From Victivallales bacterium (GTDB taxonomy: Bacteria; Verrucomicrobiota; Lentisphaeria; Oligosphaerales; Lenti-02): 35,823 nt of DNA. Made by a program: the position numbers and the translations under genes. The number at the start of each line of letters is the position of its first letter. Position 1 is the stretch's first letter. Under the pieces are notes generated by a model that did no database searches, was not told the origin of the DNA, and saw only the letters and a list, made by a program, of their open reading frames with translations. Below are positions 1-7,868 of the stretch, piece after piece. The DNA lies in contig QKCY01000375.1 in NCBI GenBank assembly GCA_003245525.1, positions 1 through 35,823 on the forward strand, read 5' to 3'.

Positions 1-1
1 G

Positions 2-406
2 GTGGCCAACACCGAGTGCCCGGCGGCCGACACCGAGTGCCCCCTCGACTCGACGGTCTGCCCGCGGACCGTCACCGAGTGCCTCCAGCACCCGACGGTG
101 TGTCCGGTCGAGGAGACAGAGTGTCCGCTGACCGAGACCGCGTGCCCGGCCGTGACCACAGCTTGTCCAGTGACAACCACCTCGTGCCCGGCCGTGGAAA
201 CGCAGTGCCCGGAGGACCACACGGCATGCCCAGGCACCCCAACCGAGTGCTTGCAGCCCTACGACTGGACGGCATGTCCCGAGGTCCCGACGCAGTGCAC
301 GGCCACCGAGTGCTTCATGGGGGTTGCCACCGAATGCCCTGCCGTGCCGACAGAGTGCCCCTTGGTGGAGACAGAGTGCCCTGGAGAGAATTGCCTCCTG
401 TGGTAG
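2..406 (+). CDS. T-x-C-P heptad-repeat cysteine-rich protein (5' end cut off)
   Basis: The reading frame is open from the left edge, so the true start and any signal peptide are missing; the GTG at position 2 is probably internal. The visible 134 residues are almost wholly a seven-residue repeat, T-x-C-P-x-x-x, about 18 copies, with 19 cysteines and a short non-repetitive end, GENCLLW. The frame is supported by synonymous variation: Thr is ACC/ACG/ACA, Cys TGC/TGT and Pro CCC/CCG/CCA between copies, so selection acts on the protein. Spacing is broken at three places (CLQPYDW, TQCTATEC, CFMGVA). Regular Cys every seven residues suggests a disulfide- or metal-linked fibre, solenoid or surface layer; that is inference. 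I do not recognise the family. A membrane-protein gene pair follows 129 bp downstream on the same strand, and the two may be functionally linked. Confidence 0.8.
   Translation: MANTECPAADTECPLDSTVCPRTVTECLQHPTVCPVEETECPLTETACPAVTTACPVTTTSCPAVETQCPEDHTACPGTPTECLQPYDWTACPEVPTQCTATECFMGVATECPAVPTECPLVETECPGENCLLW
11..385 (+). repeat. 21-bp coding tandem repeat (T-x-C-P heptads)
   Basis: Units of 21 bp encode one heptad each, beginning ACN-NNN-TGY-CCN. Copies differ at most third positions and in the last three codons, so this is an old, diverged repeat rather than a recent expansion. Complementary-strand reading gives a GHSV-like repeat, a by-product of the same DNA periodicity. Confidence 0.8.
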
Positions 407-535
407 GCGCGTTCGCCGGTCGAGGAGACTTTTCTGGCTACCGACGTGGCTTGACCCGAGTGCCCCAGTCGCATGCGTTTCTCCTGCCCCTACGGTCTTT
501 ACGACCGGGAGACCAGAGGATAGATCAGAGGTAAA

Positions 536-3088
536 ATGGCGGAAGAGAGTACGATTACAGCGGACAGTGTTGGCTCGCCTTGGCGGGCGAGCATCTCCCA
601 GGCATTCGGGCTGCTTCGACGGTGTGCGGGCAGGTCCAGGCAGGTGGCCGCCACCACTGCTCTCCTGTTGGCGCTAGGTTTCGCCTTCGACATGGTTGGC
701 TACGCCCCAGGCTATCTCCGCATCCTGGGCTTTGGCCTGTCGCTGCTGGTTGCCGCCGTGCTGCTGGGCTGCTCCCATCCCAAGAGCGTCATCCTCCTCG
801 CGGCGACCGTCTTCACCTTGGGGAGCAAGGCGTCGCCAGCCGTGCAGCTACCTCTCCTGCTTCTCCTGCACTTGGCGGTCTGGCAGACGGGCGTGCGCGG
901 GCCGTTGCGCCTGTACCCGGCGGTCGCCGTCTACCTCCTGCTGCACCTCTTCCTCTTCTACTCCCCATGGGGCTTCCAGGTACTGGACTGGCTGGCCGTG
1001 CCCGGAAACCGCGCCGCCACCGCTCTCTCGGGGGAAGCGACGCTGACGGCCTACACGTACCAAGGCACGGGGGCAAGCCTCCTCTTCCTCACCATCGCGG
1101 GACTCCAGATCCGCAGCCGCCGCCAGGCAATCGCGTGGAGCGTCTTCGCCTGTATGGGACTTGCAGCCGCCCTGGCCTGGCAGGCCTTCTTCCTGTACCG
1201 CGTCGACTTCGGTACCGACCTCATGTGGAAGTTCGGCTTCCGCACCCCCCTCACCTCGACCGTGCTCCTCAAGCAGCTTGGCGACGCCGCCCACCTGGCC
1301 ACGCCTGCGGTGCCCTTTCTCATCTGGCTCGCTCTTCTCACTCTCTCCCTCATGTTCGTGACGAAGAGCCCCGGTGACGCCAAGCCCAGCGCGCCCACCG
1401 GATCTCCGTCGTCGGCCCCGCCGTCCACCCGGTGGCATGAGCGGCCAGCAATCCGCTGGGGTATCCTGGGCCTTGCGGTCCTCCTCTACCTCGCCAGCGC
1501 CCTGGCGCTGGGCCTTCCCCGACTCCACCTGCCCGTGCGCGGACAGGACGAGATCGTCTTCTGTTCGCGGGGGGTGGTCAGTTTCTCGTTCCCCGGCGAG
1601 AACCAGTTCGGCACGGGCTTGGCCGGGATGTTCGGGAGCCTGCCCATCCTGGCCGAGTCCTTCGGTTTCCCCGCGCGGGTGGTGGATGGGATTCCCGAGG
1701 ATCTGTCTCCCTCGGCCATCCTCGTCATCACCAATCCCGACCAACCACTCCGCGAGGGCGAGTACGACAGGCTATGGGCCCATGTCCGGGCAGGCGGAGG
1801 CCTGTTCCTCCTGGGAGACCACACCTTCATCAAGAACGGCAGGAACCATCTGAACGACCTGCTCGCGCCGACCGCCATCCGTTTCAGGCACGACTCGGCC
1901 CAGTTCTTTCCGCAGGGCTGGTTCGACTGCTATCGCTTCCGGGCCGTAGGCGGCTTCGGGGGACTGAGGGACGACGCCGAGAACGGTACCGGCTTCCTGG
2001 TGGGTGCCTCCCTGGCCACGAGCGCGCCCGCCTTCCCCATCATCGTCGGGCGCTATGGCTACTCGGACTGGGGAACCACCGAGAAGGTCGAGCGGCGCGA
2101 GTATCTGGGCGACTTCGTCCCCCAGCGGTCCGAGCGGCTTGGCGACCTCGTACTGGCGGCCGGGCAGGACGTCGGCCGTGGGCGGGTCCTGGTGTTCGGC
2201 GACACCACGGCCCTTTTCAATGGGAACATCGCGCGAACCTACCCCGTGTTCCGCTCCGCGCTGACCTTCCTGCGGCTCTCCCGGACGACCCCTCTGGGGG
2301 GAAACTGGGGTCTGCTTCTCACCGGGGGGCTGTTCCTGGGCATCTGCGCGCTGGTCATTGCCACTGGTGCGCGGAGTGCAGGCGTGTCTGCCTGCATCCT
2401 CCTGGTCGCGGCCATCCATCCGGCGCTGCCTGGCAGAGCCGAGCGGGAACTGCCACTTCAACCCGACTGGGCTCGCAGCAGGACGGCAGTGGTCGACTAC
2501 TGCCACCACCCGCGCGTGTCCGACCACGGGTCGATGAAGACCGCCCTGTCCGGGCTGAGTATCAATATGCTCCGCAGCAAGCGGGTCCCGCTGCAGATGC
2601 GGCAATGGGATCCATCGCTGCTCGACTGCACCGATCTGCTCGTGATCACGGCCCCGCGCCAGCAGGTGACTACAGCCCAAGTCGACGAACTGATGCGGTT
2701 CATGGAACGCGGCGGACGCCTTGTGGTCGCCTGCGGTCGCCGCGAGTACCCGGCCTGCCGGAACCTGCTCGACCGGCTCGACATATCGGTTGCGGACTTC
2801 CCCTTGGGGCGCACCTTCGAGCCCCAGGCCTGGGGCGAGAAAGTGAGTTTCTTCGAGTCCTGGGCTCTGGAACTGGGACGGAGCCTGGACCAGAGCAACG
2901 TTCTAGCCAGCTACATGGGCCATCCCCTGATGGCCACCGTGGATGTCGGGCTGGGAGGGGCTGTAGTTATCGGCGACAGCCAGTTCCTGCTCAACCAAAA
3001 CCTTGAGATGAAGGGCTCGCACGATCCGCGGAACATCGCGTTCGTCCGGAAGCTGGTGGAATGGAAAGCACCCCCAACAGATCATTGA
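536..3088 (+). CDS. Multi-pass membrane protein, exosortase-like N-terminus plus DUF4350/GATase-like domains (paralogue 1)
   Basis: An 850-residue protein. The ATG follows an AGAGG ribosome site. Residues about 40-280 hold seven or more hydrophobic segments; one stretch (YQGTGASLL, then FFLYRV) lies where an exosortase has its Cys-x-G...S and N-x-x-R-I motifs, but no Cys is present. After a Pro/Ser-rich linker and another membrane segment (about 312-328) comes a periplasmic-type alpha/beta domain with GGGLFLLGDHT (GDHT about 427) and GRGRVLVFGDTT (about 548-558). A further membrane segment near 590-615 is followed by a second, similar domain ending in a GDSQFLLNQN motif. These G-x-G-x-V...GD...N patterns are typical of DUF4350 and ABC-associated GldG-type domains, which share a GATase-like fold. 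It is paralogous to the next gene, overlaps it, and probably forms one complex with it. The biochemical role is unknown. Confidence 0.75.
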   Translation: MAEESTITADSVGSPWRASISQAFGLLRRCAGRSRQVAATTALLLALGFAFDMVGYAPGYLRILGFGLSLLVAAVLLGCSHPKSVILLAATVFTLGSKASPAVQLPLLLLLHLAVWQTGVRGPLRLYPAVAVYLLLHLFLFYSPWGFQVLDWLAVPGNRAATALSGEATLTAYTYQGTGASLLFLTIAGLQIRSRRQAIAWSVFACMGLAAALAWQAFFLYRVDFGTDLMWKFGFRTPLTSTVLLKQLGDAAHLATPAVPFLIWLALLTLSLMFVTKSPGDAKPSAPTGSPSSAPPSTRWHERPAIRWGILGLAVLLYLASALALGLPRLHLPVRGQDEIVFCSRGVVSFSFPGENQFGTGLAGMFGSLPILAESFGFPARVVDGIPEDLSPSAILVITNPDQPLREGEYDRLWAHVRAGGGLFLLGDHTFIKNGRNHLNDLLAPTAIRFRHDSAQFFPQGWFDCYRFRAVGGFGGLRDDAENGTGFLVGASLATSAPAFPIIVGRYGYSDWGTTEKVERREYLGDFVPQRSERLGDLVLAAGQDVGRGRVLVFGDTTALFNGNIARTYPVFRSALTFLRLSRTTPLGGNWGLLLTGGLFLGICALVIATGARSAGVSACILLVAAIHPALPGRAERELPLQPDWARSRTAVVDYCHHPRVSDHGSMKTALSGLSINMLRSKRVPLQMRQWDPSLLDCTDLLVITAPRQQVTTAQVDELMRFMERGGRLVVACGRREYPACRNLLDRLDISVADFPLGRTFEPQAWGEKVSFFESWALELGRSLDQSNVLASYMGHPLMATVDVGLGGAVVIGDSQFLLNQNLEMKGSHDPRNIAFVRKLVEWKAPPTDH

Positions 3089-5436
3089 TGGCCGCCTGTA
3101 TCTCCCTGAAACTCGTGGCTGTCCTGGCATGGCAGGCGGGAGCTCACGCTCCGTCTGCGGTCCTCCTGGCGTTCGGACTCTGGGCCGATGCCCTTCTCCT
3201 GCGCCCCCCAGAGAAGCCACGCGTCCCGTTGAAGACGCTCGCCAGCATTCTGGGCCAAGCGTGCGGGCTAGGTGCACTGGCCCTCGGCGCTGCCTGGGGA
3301 GCGACCAGGCTTGGCGTACTGCTGGCTGTGCGGGCCAAGGGAGGAATCGGCTGCTTTGCCGCCGCCGCGAGGATTCCCCTCTCCTGGATGGGCCTTGATG
3401 TGTGCAGGCTTGGCGGCGACCTCCAGATGAACAGTATGTCTGGAGCTCTGGCCTTCCCGGCGAGCTTCGACCATGTGGGAATGGGCAGCGTGCTCGTCGC
3501 CGCGGCACTTGGATTGGTCTACAGCCTAGCCACCCTCCGGTCCAGGTCGGCATGCGTGAACCAAGCCCTGGCAGTAGCCGTGGTTGCCCTGATCGCCATG
3601 CTGCTGGGCTGGGTCTTGCGGATAGCCCTTTTCCTGGCCTGCTGCAACTTCGTAAGCTATGAGACCGAAGAGCTGCCCATCCTGGTGTTCTACCGGCCCC
3701 TGTTCCGGGACGGGGTCCTTGTACTCCTGTTTGCCGTCCTGGCACAGACCCGGCTGTTTGCCTGGCACGCGGCGCGGCGCGGTGCCCAGGCTGCGCAAGC
3801 ACTCGGCGTCTACCGTCCCTCGCGCCGGGCCGTCGCGGGCCTCTGCGCGCTACAGGTCGCCCTTGTCCTCGGGGCGACGTGGGACCCAGTCGGGCACCGC
3901 AAGTCCGGCACTCTCGCCTTCAGCACCGGGCACACCCGCTGGTCGCGGACAGACCGGCTCTACGACGAGAGCTGGTTCGGCCCGGCATCCGGCTACAACT
4001 ACAACTGCATGAAGCGGTTCTACAAGCTCTACTACGACGTCCGCGAACTGGGCGAGGAGATCACCGCCAAGTCACTGGAGGGGGTCAGTGTTCTCGTCGT
4101 CTACGATCCAGACACACAATTCTCTGATCGCGAGAAGGCGGCGATCAGGACCTTCGTCAAGTCTGGTGGCGGCCTCTTCCTCATCGGGGACCACACCAAT
4201 GTGTTCGGCTCCAGCGCCCATCTGAACGGCCTCTGCCAGGGCATGGGTCTGGCCTTCCGCGACGACGTCCTCTTCGACCAGTGGGAGGACTTCTACCAGC
4301 TCCATGACACCCGCAACGAGGCGACAGGATTCATGGACGATGCGGTCGTGTTCAAGTTCCGCGGGCCAGCCTCGATCCAGCCGCGCTCGTTCCTGACCGA
4401 TACGATCAATCTGGGAAACTCGAAATCCGGTCGGGCCATCTACTCGGTGAACAACTTCTATCCGCCGCCGCACGACGATCCGTCGATGGCGTGTGGGACT
4501 TTCGCGGTCACCGCTTTCAGCCGGTACGGACAGGGGCGTGTCCTTGCCTTCGCCGATAGCACGGTCTTCTCGAACTTCGAGATCTTCTACCCCGGCAAGT
4601 ACGAGTTCCTCCTGAACGTGTCCGAGTGGCTGAACCGCAAGCAGCCAGCGATGTGGGAGACTCTGCGCGGGCTGTGCCTGGTGATGTGCTTCTGCTTCCC
4701 TCTCGCGGTTTTCGTGACCGTGCCCGACCGGCGGGTCACCCTTGCGGTCCTCGCCCTCCTGGTCGCGGCCTTCTTCCCGGCCTCGGAATGGCGGGTCCGG
4801 CACCGGTGCGACAGCAGCCGCTGGCCCGCGCCCCAGCGCCCGGCGCGCTTCGCCTTCGTCGTCACACCGCTCGATGATCCGCGCTTCGCCCTGGCCAAGT
4901 TCGTGCCGGAGGGACAATACAGCGAACGGTTCGATGTCTTCGTGCAGTGGATGTTCCGCCACGACGTGTTCCCTGCTTTTGCCGTGCGGGACTACCCGGA
5001 CAAGCAGGCCTTTGCCAGAGCCCTGCGCTCGGCGCCCGGTGTGGAAACGGCCGTCGTGCTGTGCCTGACCGAGGAGTCCCTGGCGGACTTCCAGGACCAG
5101 CCGAGCGGTACGTGGGACACAGGCAAGCGTTTCCTCGTGCTGCTTTCCGGCGCCTCCACTGACCGGGCCAAGGCCTTCCTCGCAGACCGGGGCGGCGTGC
5201 GGGACGATGCCTGGCAGGAGGACAGCCATGGATGGCTGACCGCAGTGGACGACCAAGGGCGACATTTCGTCATGGTGCCGCACGGTGAGCAGTTCAGCGA
5301 CGCACGCATGGGGTTCTCCGAGAAGGTGGTCCCGACGGACGAACAGCGTGTCTTGTATAGCCTGCAGTACGAACTGCTTGATTTACTCTTCCAGAAAGAG
5401 GGGGAACTTCGCGATGACCGTTCCGGAACAGACTAG
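3061..5436 (+). CDS. Multi-pass membrane protein, exosortase-like N-terminus plus DUF4350/GATase-like domains (paralogue 2)
   Basis: A 791-residue paralogue of the gene before it, overlapping it by 28 bp. The chosen ATG has GGTGGA upstream; a second ATG at 3088 sits in a TGATG overlap but lacks a ribosome site. Residues 1-270 are membrane helices. The stretch MGLDVCRLGGDLQMN, then FDHVGMGSVL, then LGWVLRIAL matches the layout of an exosortase core (beta hairpin, ACSGIRSL, ANALRI), with His in place of the catalytic Cys and the Arg kept. The soluble domain has GGGLFLIGDHTN (GDHT about 376-379) and GQGRVLAFADST (about 492-502), then two helices and a C-terminal alpha/beta domain. Family knowledge suggests ligand or partner binding rather than known catalysis. 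The next gene starts inside its last 23 bp, so the three are translationally coupled. Confidence 0.75.
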   Translation: MESTPNRSLMAACISLKLVAVLAWQAGAHAPSAVLLAFGLWADALLLRPPEKPRVPLKTLASILGQACGLGALALGAAWGATRLGVLLAVRAKGGIGCFAAAARIPLSWMGLDVCRLGGDLQMNSMSGALAFPASFDHVGMGSVLVAAALGLVYSLATLRSRSACVNQALAVAVVALIAMLLGWVLRIALFLACCNFVSYETEELPILVFYRPLFRDGVLVLLFAVLAQTRLFAWHAARRGAQAAQALGVYRPSRRAVAGLCALQVALVLGATWDPVGHRKSGTLAFSTGHTRWSRTDRLYDESWFGPASGYNYNCMKRFYKLYYDVRELGEEITAKSLEGVSVLVVYDPDTQFSDREKAAIRTFVKSGGGLFLIGDHTNVFGSSAHLNGLCQGMGLAFRDDVLFDQWEDFYQLHDTRNEATGFMDDAVVFKFRGPASIQPRSFLTDTINLGNSKSGRAIYSVNNFYPPPHDDPSMACGTFAVTAFSRYGQGRVLAFADSTVFSNFEIFYPGKYEFLLNVSEWLNRKQPAMWETLRGLCLVMCFCFPLAVFVTVPDRRVTLAVLALLVAAFFPASEWRVRHRCDSSRWPAPQRPARFAFVVTPLDDPRFALAKFVPEGQYSERFDVFVQWMFRHDVFPAFAVRDYPDKQAFARALRSAPGVETAVVLCLTEESLADFQDQPSGTWDTGKRFLVLLSGASTDRAKAFLADRGGVRDDAWQEDSHGWLTAVDDQGRHFVMVPHGEQFSDARMGFSEKVVPTDEQRVLYSLQYELLDLLFQKEGELRDDRSGTD

Positions 5437-6703
5437 AGCCGCCGAACGCAGCAGCGACCAGCCAGGCAAGGATACCCGCCAGTGGAAGAACCAGGCCAAG
5501 GTTTTCGTTGCGGTGCTTCTCGGTCCGGCCATCGTCTGGGGAGTGTGGTCGCACCTCTCCGCAGAAGGCGAGATCGCCGCCGAGGGTACCCCCCTCTACG
5601 AGAAGGCGGTGGAGCACTCGGTCGCCCAGTTAGCCAAGGACGACCCGGAAGCACCGCCGTCCGCGCAGGAGAACAAGGACACGACGCCACGGGACCAGGC
5701 GCTCTGGAGCCGGATCGGCGACTTGGTCCAATCCCAGGACCGTCGGGGAAGGGAGCGTAGCTACATCTGGTGGTCGGAGCGACGTGGCGAATTCCTCGTT
5801 ATGCCCCGGCGGACCGCTGAGGACGACGTGCTGGTCTACTGGGACGAGGCAAAGGGACGCCTGACGCGCCACCCTCTCGCCGGGAACACGACAGAGGGGA
5901 AGAAGTGGGCGTTCACGCTCTCCTCCAGACGGGAGAACCTCTACGTCTACTGGGACAAGCAGACGCAGGGAGTGGGGCAATCGGTATGGGATGTGACCCC
6001 CTCCGCAGCCGCAAGCCCAGTGGCAGTGTCACCGGCTATGGCACCGTCTGCGGCGGGCGGATCGCGGCCGGGCTCGATGTACTACCAGGGCCTGCCCCGG
6101 CCGAACCCGGCACCAGCGGCTCGTCCGCAGACAGCTCAGGCACCCGCTAGCCCAGCGGATACCGGCCTGGCCAACCGCGTCAAGCTGCAGTCGCTGCTGG
6201 GCATGACGGCTCCACAGGTGGTTGCCCTCCTTGGCAAGCCCGCAGGCGCGGGCGATTCGCTCGAGGATGCCAGCCGCTTGGACTACTCCGCCCAAGGGCT
6301 GGTCCTGAGCCTTCGGAACGGAGCCGTCCGCATGTGGACGGCGACCAAGGGGTGCAAGCTGCAGACCCTGGAAGGGGTCGGCATCGCGTCGGGCCTGGAG
6401 GCGGTGGCAGGGGCGTACGGCAAGTGGGACCGCCAGGAGGACGTCGAGAAGTGGTTTGCGGGCGACGACCCGAACGTGCTCTACCACCACGCGAAGTACG
6501 AACGCTACAAGCTGAACTACCCCAGCCGTGGCTTGGTCGTGATCTTCGACTCCAAGCGCCAGGCGGAGGTGATCTACGGACAGGCACCCCGCAAGGAAGT
6601 GCTTGGCCCTCTGATCCCCGTGGATAGCCCGGCTGCAGCCAACGCCGTTCCGCAGCAACCCCTGTCCCAGCAGCAGCGGGCCAATGCCCCCGCGATGCCT
6701 TAG
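5414..6703 (+). CDS. Membrane-anchored protein with BamE/SmpA-like C-terminal domain
   Basis: A 429-residue protein; the ATG at 5414 lies inside the previous gene and follows GAGGGGG. One hydrophobic segment near residues 29-47 should anchor it in the inner membrane with the rest outside the cytoplasm. Residues 110-190 form a beta-rich part with two YWD motifs (LVYWDEAKG, LYVYWDKQT), then a Pro/Ala/Ser-rich linker. From about residue 258, LLGMTAPQVVALLGKPAG is the typical start of a BamE/SmpA fold (GMT-x-x-Q-V-x-x-LLG-x-P); a second related half starts near LEGVGIASGLEAV. In other bacteria this fold occurs in outer-membrane assembly lipoproteins; here there is no lipobox. Its last bases overlap the stop of the convergent gene, giving TTAG at 6700-6703. 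Function unknown; probably a partner of the two upstream membrane proteins. Confidence 0.7.
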   Translation: MTVPEQTRAAERSSDQPGKDTRQWKNQAKVFVAVLLGPAIVWGVWSHLSAEGEIAAEGTPLYEKAVEHSVAQLAKDDPEAPPSAQENKDTTPRDQALWSRIGDLVQSQDRRGRERSYIWWSERRGEFLVMPRRTAEDDVLVYWDEAKGRLTRHPLAGNTTEGKKWAFTLSSRRENLYVYWDKQTQGVGQSVWDVTPSAAASPVAVSPAMAPSAAGGSRPGSMYYQGLPRPNPAPAARPQTAQAPASPADTGLANRVKLQSLLGMTAPQVVALLGKPAGAGDSLEDASRLDYSAQGLVLSLRNGAVRMWTATKGCKLQTLEGVGIASGLEAVAGAYGKWDRQEDVEKWFAGDDPNVLYHHAKYERYKLNYPSRGLVVIFDSKRQAEVIYGQAPRKEVLGPLIPVDSPAAANAVPQQPLSQQQRANAPAMP

Positions 6704-7476
6704 CGCTCGAAGGCCCAAGCAGGGAGATCGGTCGGGTCGAGCCGGGCCTCGCTTGCCGGGACCAGCTGGAGCGCATTGGCGGCCGCATCGGCCAGATCGG
6801 CCTGCCCCCCCGTACTGAGCGGTACCAGTACCCATGCGGCCACGCCTGGACCTACTCTCACGGAGGCCCGGACGAGCTCCTCCACAATGCGGCGAGCGAC
6901 ATCTGCGGTGGCGAGAGAACCGTACGTGTGGGTGGAGTCGGCGATGGGCGTGCCCGGTTCAGGCAGCCCGGCAGCGAGCCCGACCAGGATGGGGACGGCC
7001 GCGCAGGGGCGGTCGCACAGCCGGTAGGCCCGGGCCAGTCCGAGCGTGCCTTCCACCAAGGTCCTGTCGAGCCGGCCCCGGGAGCGGGCAACCGCATCCT
7101 GCCAGAGAGGGATCGTCTCCTCGGCTGGCATACGCACTCCCGTGGCCGTATCGGGGTAGAGGTAGCAGAGCTCGGCAATCCGGAGTGCGACGGCGGCGGT
7201 CCTCGCATTCCGGGGACCGACCCGCAGGGCCGACTTATACAGGGAGATCGCCCGGTTCCTGTCCGCCGACTCCGCGTGGGAGACCAGGGGATCGAACCGG
7301 CGCGCCGATTCGGCCAACGCCTCGCTTCGGAGAAGGTTCCGCTGCTCCGGGGTCAGGCGGATCGGGGGCACGCCTGCCTGCTGGGCGCCGGCGTTGTCGG
7401 CCTGTTCCTGGGCCTGCAGGGAGCCGGACAGCAGGATGCAGCCAGCGGCAAACACGACGATGCGTACCCTCATCAT
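6700..7476 (-). CDS. Secreted helical-repeat (TPR-like) protein of unknown function
   Basis: A 258-residue protein. I place the start at the ATG at 7476, because GGAGG lies about eight bases upstream and the product then begins with a clear Sec signal peptide (MMRVRIVVFAAGCILLSGSLQA, cleavage after LQA); a longer frame upstream lacks these. The mature part is alpha-helical with TPR-like spacing (NRAISLYKSALRVGPRN, then AAVALRIAELCYLYP), a pattern of small Ala/Leu/Tyr helices that usually bind other proteins. No enzyme motif is visible. The stop codons of this gene and of the convergent BamE-like gene overlap by two bases, so neither transcript has room for its own terminator here. It may belong functionally to the same envelope module, but that is only a neighbourhood argument. 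Confidence 0.65.
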   Translation of the reverse strand: MMRVRIVVFAAGCILLSGSLQAQEQADNAGAQQAGVPPIRLTPEQRNLLRSEALAESARRFDPLVSHAESADRNRAISLYKSALRVGPRNARTAAVALRIAELCYLYPDTATGVRMPAEETIPLWQDAVARSRGRLDRTLVEGTLGLARAYRLCDRPCAAVPILVGLAAGLPEPGTPIADSTHTYGSLATADVARRIVEELVRASVRVGPGVAAWVLVPLSTGGQADLADAAANALQLVPASEARLDPTDLPAWAFER

Positions 7477-7517
7477 ACTGCTTCCTCCATAGAGCATTCT
7501 CCCAGACCCGCCGAACA

Positions 7518-7665
7518 CGGTGTCCCCGGCTCCCCGGCGCAATCCCAGGAGGAAACACCGGACAGTGGGTGTCCTTCGGGCTGCGCCAAGGCGGTCGGCT
7601 GGAATATACCGCCTGTTCCAGGGAAGGCGATGCGGGTGTGATCCCGCCAACCCAGGAGACACTCC
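7518..7665 (+). ncRNA. Possible structured RNA, partly like a cobalamin riboswitch
   Basis: On the plus strand three stems can form: 7518-7523 with 7555-7560, 7560-7564 with 7570-7574, and 7589-7595 with 7608-7614. After them comes GGGAA (7621-7625), a hairpin GCGGG-TGTGAT-CCCGC (7632-7647), and AACCCAGGAGACAC (7649-7662). This order recalls the cobalamin riboswitch core (GGGAA, GGTG-loop-CC, B12 box AGYCMGGAGACC). The usual CCCGCNACTG element is incomplete and no plus-strand gene lies close downstream, so it may be degenerate, antisense or coincidental. Confidence 0.25.
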
Positions 7666-7716
7666 CCTTGCCGGCTGGTGCCGACGGCGGAAGCCCTAGG
7701 GAGAGCCGGGATTGGC

Positions 7717-7750
7717 GAAGCCTCCTGCCCGTCAACCGGCAGGAGGCTTC
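7717..7750. terminator. Strong hairpin downstream of the GH130 gene
   Basis: A perfect 13-bp stem (GAAGCCTCCTGCC with its complement) and an 8-base loop. No T-run on either side, so a factor-independent terminator is not assured. It lies 119 bp after the GH130 stop on the minus strand. Confidence 0.5.
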
Positions 7751-7868
7751 AGGGCTGCCTGGGACAACGACGCAACGCGGACCAACGGGGCAACGGTCCC
7801 GCTGATCCGCCTGAACAGACCCCAAGCCAGCGCCCCCCGCGTTGCATCATTCAGCCATCGCATTCGCC

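Larger units (their letters stand above)
7477..7868. other. 392-bp gap between two minus-strand genes
   Basis: No credible coding sequence. It holds the 5' leader of the helical-repeat gene, a run of inverted repeats at about 7518-7665, and one strong hairpin at 7717-7750, described separately. No convincing -35/-10 pair was found for the minus-strand gene. Confidence 0.6.

Noticed and set aside
259-474. Minus-strand frame with GHSV repeats opposite the Cys-repeat gene
   Set aside because: It is the complement of the 21-bp repeat; codon variation between copies is silent only in the plus-strand T-x-C-P frame.
493-507. CGGTC-TTTAC-GACCG hairpin as terminator of the Cys-repeat gene
   Set aside because: Only five base pairs and no T-run; too weak to call.
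16-534. Plus-strand 172-codon frame overlapping the Cys-repeat gene
   Set aside because: Repeat copies change amino acids freely in this frame, with an Arg/Pro-rich product typical of out-of-frame G+C-rich DNA.
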